Assembly: GCA_932521035.1 (NCBI GenBank)
Contig: OW051496.1
Location: forward strand, 3,410,001-3,474,000
Length of the DNA: 64,000 nt
Direction of reading: 5' to 3'
Source of the DNA: Oscheius dolichura
Lineage: Eukaryota > Nematoda > Chromadorea > Rhabditida > Rhabditidae
Shown here: piece by piece, positions 10,365 through 20,206 of the stretch
Layout of the letters: every line of letters starts with the position of its first letter
How positions within the stretch are numbered: the stretch's first letter is position 1
Translations under genes and position numbers: made by a program
Notes under the pieces: generated by a model
What the model was told of the DNA's origin: nothing
Seen by the model: only the letters and a program-made list of their open reading frames with translations
The model's database searches: none

Positions 10365-12486
10365 ACTGTAACAGATTGTTGTAATGGAGAAGTGCAATGC
10401 GAGGAACGAGATAATGGAACTGGATGGTCCGTATTTCTTCAAAAACTCCCATAAACTATTGAGAAAGGGGAGTATTCCTGGGATAAGTACATTCATTGAA
10501 ATCAAGAAAACAAACTGATCAAAGACAAGAGGTTAGGAGGAGTTTATAAGTTGTTTATGAAACCTTCTAGTCCCTTTTTCAGGTAATGGTATTGGAAGTG
10601 TTAAGTTGATGCGGTTCCAGTATTTCAGTAACTTTTAGAAATCTCTTCAACGAGCATCAAAGACACTCTATTGAAAGATGTGCTTATTTTTGAAGAAATA
10701 CGTTCATCAAAACAAGAAAATAAATGGGCTGAGACTGGATTTGGTGCTCTGAATACGGTAGTTATTCAAAGCAGCAATGAGCTCTACGGAATGGGTACCC
10801 AACAACGGCTATTCAAATTCAAGAAGGTTCTTGGAGATGGATCGAAGAACAAGACACACTCTTCTCCCAAGATCGATAGAATTTCCTATGTAAAATGCGT
10901 GGCAACCTCTCATCTCAATAAATAAAGTCACCTTGTTTTTAATACGTACCCCCAACAAAAGATTAAAAATTCCATTGACAATTGTTGCTAATCAAAAGGG
11001 GAAAAGGAAGATCTGGTTCTTTGAATATTGTAATTTCCTCTAAGAAAAAAGGCCAACGTCAGACAGCACTCCATTAGATATTGGGGCTTATAGTTTGTCG
11101 GACATGGAATAAAGAACAAACCACACTCTTCTCCCAAGATCAATGCATTTTCCTATGAAAAATCATCTCTGGCAAAAGAAAACTATGAATAGAGGGGCTG
11201 GGAACAATGTCCGTGACAGTTCTCAACGTAACCAAGACAAAGTACCAAAATTTTGAGGTAAACAGTTTCAGGAAACACTCAAAAGTCTCTTGGATATGAG
11301 AAGGGGCAACTGGGGGAAGGTTGCACGGGTTACTGAGGGATATTGGCTGGTTACGGGGTTGTAAACGGGTATTGAACACGGAGGAAAGGGCCTTGATATG
11401 GAGAGGAAATCAAAAAAGAGACAAAATTTGGAAATATAAGAACTTATAGCATTACTGCTAACAGTTTCATTCGACTTTATAAGTTCGACTTGAAACTAAA
11501 GAAAATCTTTTTTCCATAAAAGTTCCTCTGAACTGATAAAAAGTCTGACAAGGATAATTTGAATCGATAAAAAGGTAAAGATTAGTCTCTTCTCTTCTTT
11601 CCCGCTCCCAGCCCGCGTGAGCGAAAAAGCGGCAAACGCGGAGAGAGAGAGAGTGTGTGACAACAGGTTCTCGCGACGTGTAAAATAACCGCGAGAACCA
11701 TGAACAAATAGGAGACCGATTGGGGAGGTAGTCAATAGAGAAGGGAAGACGGCAACCGGCGGAGGAGGAGGAGGTATCGCTAAGGTCAAGGAGGGCGGTT
11801 AGAGATAACACTAAATTGGCTGGCCTGGCGATGTGTGTGTGTGCCTTGTGAGCAAATACGTGTTTGTCTTTTTGACTATAATGTAGCCATGTTCTGTGAT
11901 GTGTGAAAAAGGTAAAAATATCAGTAGTATTCGAGTATTTTATACGAAATCTCATTAAAAAATGGATATTGTAATGCTTCGGGATGAATTTATATTGCTA
12001 ATTATTGTTGCGCAGCCAGTTTCACCAAGTTAGACGATCAATTATTTTTATTTTTCATAAATTTTTCAGTAGAAATAGTGCTAATGAACAGGAAAAGAAG
12101 AAGAAGACGAGCAAAGGTCGACTAAAGACCCCCGGCTGTATCCAGGGGGACGAGAGCAGTGCAAACAAAGTGCTGATGCCGACGGGCTGCCTTTCCCGTT
12201 CCCTGGCTCCCTCTCTCTCTATTTGGTCGATACATCACAGAGAACAAAACGCAGCTGCTGCTGATAAAGTCACACACACACACCTGGGAAGGCGGATTAG
12301 CGGAGATATTGAGACAGCGAGGCGGATTAGTAGAGGTAATTCGAGGATTACGGGGGCGTATTGATGGGAAAGGGAGTGAAATTCATTCAAGAAGATCGAA
12401 TTTGGGTGGTCTAATGTTTCGGGAAGACTTTGTATAAATGTGGTCTCAAAAATTTGGTTGATAAATATTCTTTTTTTTCCGATTCA
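10365..12486. other. intergenic, no supported gene
   Basis: I see no exon with paired splice sites here. A 40-bp sentence (CACACTCTTCTCCCAAGATC) occurs twice, near 10857 and 11124. A GA/CT-rich tract lies at about 11580-11800. The few short open frames are of low complexity or change frame within the repeats. The receptor promoter presumably lies just upstream of 10364. Confidence 0.5.
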
Positions 12487-13082
12487 TTAAAGGGAGTAAA
12501 AAAATTTGTTGATCTTGTCGATTATCATTTTTCGCGGGCAGCATTTTTCGTTAGCGTCCTTTTTTTTTTTTGAAAAAATCGTTTGGTCGATAAATCTATT
12601 TATTTCTTTGCTTGTACTTGTTTCCTCGTTATTATTTTTGTTGCTAAAATATCTACATTCGACAGCGGTTCTTTTGCAGTATCACACCGTATGTGGCATG
12701 CAGCACAAATAGTTAAAAATGTACAGCAACGCAAGAAATGAATGTAGAATAGAATTTGATGTATTTCTCCTGATTTACATATTGCTTTTGCTTCTACTTG
12801 TTTCTAACACATACAGAAGCATGTTAGCAATATTTTATAACGATTACAGAAAGAAAATTGAGGAAAAATGAGCCTAATTTGCATATTGCAAGTCGCTTTC
12901 GAATTTGATCATTATTTCATTTTCATTGTTTGTTGTATTGCTTTCTCTTGTTGTTTTGTCATTTTTAATTTGTTTTCTACTATTTCTAATTGATAATACA
13001 TTGTTTTTAGATGCAAACACAAGAAGAAAAACAAGTGGATTGAGCAACAAGAGCTCTCCACAGGATTTTAGACGAAACTTCA
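12487..13082 (+). repeat. partial copy of the TTAA element with repeat R
   Basis: TTAA at 12487 is followed by AGGGAG, matching the element end at 4301. The next 590 bp match the interior of 4430-5025 in reverse orientation, including a GATTATC...CGCGGGCAGC segment and repeat R (12754-12906). The opposite end is missing: the similarity gives way to a kelch fragment near 13270. It is an old, truncated copy. Confidence 0.5.
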
Positions 13083-13271
13083 AGTAAGTTTGTTTCCACT
13101 CATTATCCTTTTGTTTAGATATTGTATTTATTATTATATGCCTTTTTTTATGGCTTCTGTAGCGTTGTTCCATGTTGAATTACCCCAAATAGAGGCGAAG
13201 CTTGCGTTCGGGACTTGTATTATTTTGCTATTTTTGCTTTCCTTGATGCTTTCTAATATTTCTTTTTTAGG

Positions 13272-13519
13272 ACAGGATAAATGGCGAGTGAAGGGAACTG
13301 CCGCCCTTGAGATGTTGTATGTGGTTTGCTGTAATAACCATTGACAAAGAAATATATGTAATTGAAGGAAGGGAACATCCGAATTCAGAACTCAATCGGG
13401 TTCAAATATTCGACGGGAAATCTTGGCGACAGGGGCCGGCTCTTCACAATCAAACAAGTGACCTGTCTGCTGTGGCTATCCCAGAAGTTTTTGTTGATCT
13501 ACAAAAATATAGACAATAA
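13272..13519 (+). pseudogene. kelch 3' fragment 1
   Basis: This reads like the last one and a half blades and C-terminus of a gene-D-type kelch protein: INGEW, then CMWFAVITIDKEIYVI, EHPNSELNRVQIFDGKSW and PEVFVDLQKYRQ before TAA. There is no start, N-terminus or earlier blade, and the second G of a kelch GG is replaced (IEG for IGG). It lies downstream of the truncated TTAA element copy. Confidence 0.6.
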
Positions 13520-13769
13520 ATATAATTGTCTCTTCTTCTCGAATTGACCTTTCGCCAGTGACCATTTTTATTGAACGTTATCGCTGCTGCCGCTACTTTT
13601 CTCATCGAATTTCTCACCCGGCTGTCAATTCTTCCCACTTTTCTCACCCGGCTGTCAATTCTTCCCACTTTTCTCGTCTCAACTGGGAATCTTTTGATCG
13701 GATCCTAGTTATTTTCTTGTCGGATTAATGTTTAACGGTTTAATACCGTTTGACTGTCGGATAAGGTCA

Positions 13770-13870
13770 GACGAAACTTTCTGCTTCTCTCTCATTTAAC
13801 CGGTCAATCAGTACAGACGACAGGTCTTGCAGACAGACAGAGATCTGCCTATTATTAGGGTAGGATTGGA
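13770..13870. repeat. dispersed 100-bp repeat, copy 1
   Basis: The segment from ACGAAACTTTCTGCTTCTCT to CTGCCTATTATTAGGGTAGG recurs at 61668-61770 in the same orientation with a few differences. Both copies lie beside kelch sequences. No coding potential is visible. Confidence 0.55.
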
Positions 13871-14031
13871 GGAAGGGAACATCCGAATTCAGAACTCAAT
13901 CGGGTTCAAATATTCGACGGGAAATCTTGGCGAGAGGGGCGGCTCTTCACAATCAAACAAGTGAGTGCAAGTGACCTGTCTGCTGTGGCTATCCCAGAAG
14001 TTTTTGTTGATCTACAAAAATATAGACAATA
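13868..14031 (+). pseudogene. kelch 3' fragment 2
   Basis: This is a second, shorter copy of the kelch C-terminal piece, starting at GGREHPNSELNRVQIFDGKS and ending PEVFVDLQKYRQ, with a small insertion (GTGAGTGCAA). Together with fragment 1 and the N-terminal exon fragment at 14193 it records repeated duplication of the junction between two tandem kelch genes. Confidence 0.6.
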
Positions 14032-14192
14032 AATATTATTGTCTCTTCTTCTCGAATTGACCTTCCGCCAGTGACCATTTTTATTGAACGTTATCGCCGC
14101 TGCTTTTCTCATCGAATTTCTCACCCGGCTGTCAATTCTTCCCACTTTTCTCGTCTCTTTTTCTTATCTCTTACTTATTTTATTAGCTAAAT

Positions 14193-14345
14193 AATGGATT
14201 TGAACGATAAATTAGCTATGTATGAAGCCCTGGCGATAGCAGAAGAAAAACAAGCGGAAATAGACAAATTAACTAGGGAAAATAACGAATTGACCGAGAA
14301 ATTGAAGGAATTGGGACAAAAACCTGTCGTTTTTTTTGTGAAATA
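14193..14345 (+). pseudogene. isolated kelch-family N-terminal exon fragment
   Basis: This reads MDLNDKLAMYEALAIAEEKQ and onward to KELGQKPVVFFVK and a stop, matching gene D exon 1 up to its end. The splice donor is replaced by the same inverted heptamer and T-run seen at 3395-3526. No downstream exon follows, so it is a fossil. Confidence 0.6.
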
Positions 14346-14648
14346 AAGTTCCTTGATGGCGTGCTCTTCAGAGAGATCTGCATCCATCTCCATTCGTTTC
14401 TAACAAAAGCCCCATAAATCTTGAAGTTAGAACTTTTAACAGCAAGCTTTCATAGAACTTGATGCCAAGCCAAATCGGGCACTTTTAGTTCCCGACCTTC
14501 CCTTGTCGGAACTCTTATCTTACCAGTTACGGATTAGTAAGGCTTTGGGATGCCTTGGTTAAAATCTACCACAACAATTGGAGTTGAAAATGGGCTATTG
14601 GCGTTAGAACAGATTAGCGCCGACACGACACGACAGGAGATTTTGCCT

Positions 14649-14668
14649 CCCCCCCCCCCCCCCCCCCC
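14649..14668. repeat. C20 homopolymer
   Basis: Twenty consecutive C residues. Similar runs occur at 24855-24893 (G39) and 61533-61546 (C14). Such tracts form unusual structures and are prone to length error. Confidence 0.9.
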
Positions 14669-15117
14669 AGCCTATCAGCTTTTCCGTCTCCATTTTGATT
14701 TTTAAATTTTCTAAAATGTTTCACAAATGCCCGAGCTAGCTACAAATGCGAATCGAGCCATCGTTAGTGTTTCACACATGCTAAAGCAAAGACAGAAGAA
14801 AACTGAAAAATAGAGAAAAGCAAAAATTATGGTCGCCGCCGGGGTCGAATTTGCAGCTCTAGTTTGAACGCGCGCGCGCCCGGCGTGGGCGGTGACGGAC
14901 AGACAGACAGACAGACACCCTGGCGTTTTGTATATTTAAGATACAAAACATTTCGCGCGTGTTTCGTAATAAAGCGCGCTAACTGGGGTTTTCCACGACA
15001 CGACACGACTGCCGTGTAGGCGGACAACCCTAGATTAGAGGGCATAAAACTGCCGGAAAAATAAGAAAACATAAAGAAAACCACATTTTTTGTTTAGGAA
15101 ACCGCGATCCGGGCTTT

Positions 15118-15262
15118 TCCGGTTGTATCGTATCTTATCGTATCGCGATACAGACCGGCTATATCGTATCGTATCGTTTGAAAAATTGGGAGGCGCATAT
15201 CATATCGTATCGTATCGAGGTAAAAATTTGGAAGGCTCCTATCGTATCGTATAGTATCGGAG
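15118..15262. repeat. degenerate TATCG tandem repeat
   Basis: The pentamer TATCG and one-base variants recur in several blocks (GTATCGTATC, CATATCGTATCGTATCG, CTATCGTATCGTATAG) separated by short spacers such as GAAAAATTGGGAGG. It follows CGACACGACACGAC blocks at about 14990. Simple tandem repeat with no sign of function. Confidence 0.75.
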
Positions 15263-15289
15263 CGAAAATTTTTGTATCGGGCAACTCTG

Positions 15290-16525
15290 ATCACGAGATA
15301 AAAATTCTTAAAAATCGCATATGAATTTTGATTGCGCACATTACGGGAATGTAAACATCGCGCCAGTCAAAAATAGGCAAAAAATACCTTGCGTCGATGA
15401 AAATTATATGGGCACCTCATTATTTTCTCATGTTTTTATACTTAAAAAAATATCCAGAAAAACGATGCCTATTTCCATTAATTATTATGTGAAAAAGTGG
15501 AACACGAAAAGTTCTGTGGTTAGGATTCTACTGACCGTACAAAAAGTGAGCAATGGAGGGGGAACAGGGCAAAAGGAGAGCAATATAAACGACCTAATCA
15601 CCGCCTATTCAAAGAGCAAGCTTCAGTGATATTTAGTTCAATAATAGCTTTCTGTCTTTACTACAGTCAAGATGGCGTAGAAGTTCAAGTTCGGGCATAG
15701 GTCAAATAGGGGCCGGCAGCCGTTGAAATGTGGTGGGGGCCAGAAAGACAGAATAGATCAGACAACTTTCTCTTCCATCTCTGACTAGGCGGCGGTTAGG
15801 TCGTTTCTATTGCTCTCCTTTTGCCCTGTTCCCCCTCCATTGCTCACTTTTTGTACGGTCAGTAGAATCCTAACCACAGAACTTTTCGTGTTCCACTTTC
15901 TCAAATAATAATTGTTCTCCTTTTGTCTCCATTTGCTTGCAAATGGGAATGTCTGCCGTTTCACTTGCTTATAAAAAGAGAAGCGCTTGCTGCCACAGAA
16001 GGGGCTTTCGTGAAAGTTTTAGCTTTTCTATTCTAATTTCCACCATGCACAAGTATGTGTGCATTTATAACTTGTGAAAACCATCTCCAATCTGCGTAAT
16101 ATTAACCTTTTTATACATATCCCATGGAAAGTAATCGATTGGTACCAAAAACAAAATTTTTAGAGACTATTAGGATTTCGGCATTTTTGAACTCCCCTTT
16201 CTGCACTGCGCGCATTAGCAGAGTCATAGTGTCACAGTGCGTGATCCAAATTCTTTCAAACATGGACGCGACACGAGCAGACATCATTTCCAATAGCCTC
16301 GCCAAAGAATTAAGGAAATACCACCACGGGGAGCCGAGAACCGAGACAGTGTACACCTTCCGGGGAAGGTACGCCACTTTTCAAAAAAATAGAAAATTGC
16401 GAAAATGTGTAGATTTTGCAGGTTTGTTTACGCAAGGTTCAATAGTAAATTTGAATTTAACGAGTGGCGGGAAACTTTCGTGCCCGCATTTGCTCTGCGG
16501 CGGCGAGCTGTGGGCAGCGCGTTAC
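15290..16525. repeat. degenerate relative of the 20.2-21.8 kb TIR element
   Basis: About 15290-15470 matches 21338-21490, and about 16385-16515 matches 21685-21785, in the same order and orientation. The middle is interrupted by an inverted-repeat element with arms near 15475-15612 and 15780-15918 that share CGAAAAGTTCTGTGGTTAGG and its complement. An open frame with MDATRADIISNSLAKELRKY at 16263 lies inside but has no partner exon that I can support. Confidence 0.55.
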
Positions 16526-16526
16526 A

Positions 16527-16725
16527 TATAGTCTGTCAAGAAAAAAGACGACATTCAAGGTCTAACTGGCCGAGAACAAATTTTAGTGATGGAGCGACAG
16601 ATAATTTTTGAGCGCCAAGAAGAAAAAAAAAAGAAAAAAAGAAAAGAAGAAAAAAAGGCCAGTAAGTTCGGCTCGCGGCTAAATCGTTAGACCTTGAATG
16701 TCGTCTTTTTTCTTGACAGACTATA
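16527..16725. mobile_element. 195-bp MITE with TA duplication
   Basis: The element at 16529-16723 has near-perfect terminal inverted repeats of about 38 bp beginning TAGTCTGTCAAGAAAAAAGA and is flanked by TA on each side. The spacer holds a purine-rich tract. The TA target and lack of coding sequence fit a non-autonomous Tc1/mariner-like element. Confidence 0.75.
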
Positions 16726-17261
16726 GCTACTTATTTCATCTATTTTTGCTCCTATTTTCATTTTTACAACGATTTTTATTGATATATTTATTAAAAATAT
16801 CACAATGAAGGAGAAACAGTGGATTGGGCATCGTTTCTTGAAAACGCAGCTCTTCTTTTCTTCTTTTACTCGATTCTGAAAGCAACCTTACGAAATAATG
16901 ATTTTTGACAAATAAACTGACCTGAAAAGTAGTCCACGTGGTTCTTCTGATCAAATAATCAAAGACATGCTTGTCCTGAAAAAGAAATATTAGAAAACAT
17001 TCACAGAAACAAAAATAGCAAAAATAATACAAGTCTTTTTCACAAAAAAAAAATTTGCGCAGAGCTCCGCCTCTATTTGAGGTAATTCCACATGGAAAAG
17101 AGCAACAGAAGCCATAAAATAGGCATATAATAATAAATATATATTTCTTGCATCTAAAAACAATGTATTAGTATTATAATTAGAAATAGTAGAAAACAAA
17201 TTAAAAATGACAAAACAACAAGAGAAAGCAATACAACAAACAATGAAAATGAAATAATGAC

Positions 17262-17418
17262 CAAATGCGCAAGCGACTTGCAATACGCTAATTAGGCTCA
17301 TTTTTCCTCAATTTTCTTTCTGGAATCGTTATAAAATATTGCTAACATGCTTCTGTATGTGTTAGAAACAAGTAGAAGCAAAAGCAATATAGAAATCAGA
17401 AGAAATACATCAAATTCT
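17262..17418 (-). repeat. dispersed AT-rich repeat R, inverted copy
   Basis: Inverted copy of the repeat at 2734-2890, located directly upstream of the GATA cassette of kelch gene C. At gene A the same repeat abuts the gene without the cassette, which helps reconstruct how A lost its promoter. Confidence 0.6.
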
Positions 17419-17528
17419 TCCCTTGTTCAAATCGACTTTCTCCAGCTGCAGCAATTTCCGTTTCTTATCAAAGTCTCCCTTATCAAGGACTGTCCCTTGG
17501 GCCTCTTCCCTTGTTCAAATCGACTTTT
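17417..17528 (+). promoter_or_regulatory. paired GATA sites upstream of kelch gene C
   Basis: CTTATCA at 17464-17470 and 17479-17486 read TGATAAG on the other strand. They lie about 85-105 bp before the gene C start. TGATAAG is the preferred site of nematode intestinal GATA factors. The cassette is bracketed by a direct repeat of CTTCCCTTGTTCAAATCGAC (17417- and 17504-). Gene F carries the same pair at 61391-61412. Confidence 0.55.
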
Positions 17529-17569
17529 CCCATTTCTCAACCTTTCCATAAACTATTTCAGCTACTCTA

Positions 17570-19129
17570 ATGGAAACTAATCCTTCTGACGCGATTATCC
17601 ACCCGACAGAAGATGGCTTGAGTTGCATACGAAATGACTTTTCAGGGAGATTGAAAGAAGTATCCGACAAGCAACAAGGGGGTGAGAAATCATTGAAACC
17701 TTTTAGAACTCGAGAGAAATTTCAGTTTCCGATGCTATAACGGCTTTACAAGAGGGCATCGCAGAGATTTCTCACAAAAGTCAGCCAGATCTAATACTTT
17801 TCAGTGTTACTAATGTTTAGTTGGGAGGATCGAAGGAAAACAAAGTGAAGATCATCTTACAATCCTGGCGAGACCTGTTCCTATGGAAGAAAAAAGACAA
17901 TTGATCCCAGGACAAGTGGATAAGGGAACGGTGGGGAATTGGGGAAGAGAATAATTAACATTCTTTTAGATTTTAGTCCTTGGAGGAATAGAATGTGGTA
18001 ATAGGAGTGATGAAATGGTCATTTTGAAAGGAGACAAATGGATCAAATTGGCATTGAAATTACCGAAACAACTTTATAGCGGTGGTGCAGTATATCTGGA
18101 TGGAGAGATCTATGTGTTCGGTGGTTGGTGGGCGGAGAAAGAATTATACAAATTGGATAACAAAACATTGAAATGGATACGATTGGCAGATATGAATGAA
18201 GGACGACGGTATATTTCAAATAGCAGTGTGGAATGGAATGGATCCATCTGGGTGTTTGGAGGATGGAAAGAAGCGGGCGACTTGAAAAGTGTGGAACGAT
18301 ATGATCCCGTTTCATTCCGTTGTTTTGGGGGACCGCGTCCCGTCCCGCCCCGGTTTTCCCGACGAGGTTCGTCTCTCAATCGAGATGATACAACATGGCT
18401 CAATGGAGGAAGGAATAATATAAATGCTAGAGCGGGCGACTTGAAAAGTGTGGAAAGATATGATACGAAGGAGAACAAATGGATTAAAATGCCGTAAGTT
18501 TAATACTTTCCCCCATTTTTTCTCTTCTGCTCGGTTTCCAACGGCCGCTTCGTCTCTCAAACGAGATGATACAACATCTGATACAAGGCTCAATCAGGGC
18601 TAATCAATATTTTAGGGACATGAAATATTCGCGATCTCGTGCAGCTGCAGCAGTTCATAATGGCAAATTCATTGTCTGTGGTGGAAAGGATGGTTGTAGG
18701 AATTATTTGAAAAGTGTGGAATGTTTCGACCCGGAGAGTGGTGTCTGGACGGAGCTGAATGATATGCCAACACCTCTTTATGGCCATTCTCTCGTTTCTT
18801 ATGGAAATAATCTCATTTTAATGGGAGGTGATGATGGAAAGACAATAGTCAATACTGTACTGGAACTGAGTAATCTAGAAGGAAAAGGAACATGGAAAGA
18901 ACTGCCGCCAATGAAACAATGTCCATTTGGCTTTTCTGCAGCAGTCCTTGACAATGAGATTTTTGTAATTGGAGGATATAATAGAACAGAGAAATATCTC
19001 GATAAAACTGAAATATTTAATGGAAATAGCTGGAGAGAGGGTCCCGAGCTTCCCTATCGGTGCAGTGAAATGCCTTCAATTGTTGTTCCCCGCCATTTGG
19101 CTGATATCCTTTCTAATTACAAAGAGTAA
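17570..19129 (+). CDS. kelch gene C: shortened coiled-coil plus kelch protein
   Basis: Five exons, 17570-17681, 17726-17779, 17821-17930, 17970-18493 and 18616-19129, give 437 residues in frame. The N-terminus starts METNPSDAIIHPTEDGLS and lacks the coiled-coil exons present in gene A, joined without loss of frame. Six kelch blades follow. Blade 3 contains an in-frame 159-bp duplication-insertion (18306-18464) that adds 53 residues and repeats GDLKSVERYD. A TTTCAG at 17556-17561 just before the ATG suggests spliced-leader addition. It matches A and F closely in the kelch part, so duplication is recent. Confidence 0.82.
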
Positions 19130-19139
19130 TCCCCTACAA

Positions 19140-19450
19140 ATAAATCTTTCCCTCCCTTTAAAGTATTCCTATTCAAGAGAATTCATTTCAAAAATTGTTG
19201 AAAATGTGGTGTTTTGTGTTTTTTGATCCTTATCGTTGTCGCAATAATTTTTGTGTGGTTTGTACAGTGAAATTTATTTGTGACGGAATTTCAAGTCGAC
19301 GATAAGAATTGTTATTATAGTAGGGTGATGGATAAGTCCTGTCAATGACCTCATAACTTTTGATAGAGACCGTTTTACAGTACACATGAGCACTTCCTAG
19401 GTAGATCTCGGAGTGACCGATCTGATAAAACAAACTAGAAAACAATTCCA
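19140..19450. repeat. 3' flank duplicated with kelch gene C
   Basis: Inverted match to 565-885 and partly to 59736-59960, beginning just after the gene C stop. It marks the extent of the duplicated segment. Confidence 0.7.
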
Positions 19451-19728
19451 TGTAATTGCGAAATTTACCGGGCGTTTCAAAAAAAGTTTTGAGTTTTGCT
19501 ATTTTCGCTGGTGAGGGATCTTCCCGGCTACTTCCGAAAAAAACTGAAAACGCCGTTCGATCGGGCTCGCAGAGTTGATCAAAATCATCTATCAAACTTT
19601 TATTTTTCGTGTAAAACCTTCATTTTCTAGAAATTGGCCAAATGGCGCTAGAACCCCTTGAAAAACTGCCAAAAACCAGATTGAATGAGCCAGAAGGGCA
19701 AATTATGAGGGAAAAATGTTTTCCCTCT

Positions 19729-20206
19729 ATTTTATACAGAAAATCTAAGTTTCTTGACAGCTCAAACATGTTTACAGGGTATTTTGGACACGGGTAATGC
19801 TAATAGAACAGAAATAAAAAAAGCAAAAGAGAGTTTCGTGGGGCGGATCCGAACCCCTGACCTCTCTATCTATGTGGCGCCACCTACCTGCTGCGCCATG
19901 GCGATCTCGCGACGGGACCCATTTCCGGAAAAACGGAGAGTACCGTTAGAAAGAGCACAAAAAGTTATGCTTCCCCCAATACATCGCAAATTTGGAGGTG
20001 GCCGTCTTGTGGCCGAAAAACCCAGAATGAGTTTCGGCGTGAACTTCAAGCCCTCGCCCAAACTCGGCAAATGAACTTTTCGCAAAGATGAAGGTGCCTC
20101 TGAGCAGCTCTCGGTGAAAGCTACACGGGGCAGCAATCCGCTTGGCCGTAGCCCTCTCCAGTCAAAAGTTATGAGCGATTCTACGTATTTAGGACCTACC
20201 CAAATA
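19729..20206 (-). repeat. tRNA-like SINE, copy 2
   Basis: Near-identical to 68-541. On the minus strand the A-box-like TGGCGCAGCAGG and B-box GGTTCGGATCC are both intact, so this copy could be transcribed by polymerase III. It ends exactly where the TIR element at 20207 begins. Confidence 0.65.

Noticed and set aside
11467-11955. 162-codon minus-strand open frame
   Set aside because: Low-complexity CT-rich sequence, a second frame is equally open, no domain or splice partner.
16124-16531. 135-codon plus-strand open frame
   Set aside because: Most of it is repeat-derived (matches 21.7 kb element sequence); only a short middle part looks coding and it has no partner exon.
17347-17580. 77-codon frame ahead of kelch gene C
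   Set aside because: It runs through repeat R and the GATA cassette and overlaps the true start in another frame.
18312-18593. Minus-strand frame opposite kelch gene C
   Set aside because: Antisense shadow of the conserved kelch exons and intron; similar shadows appear at every copy.
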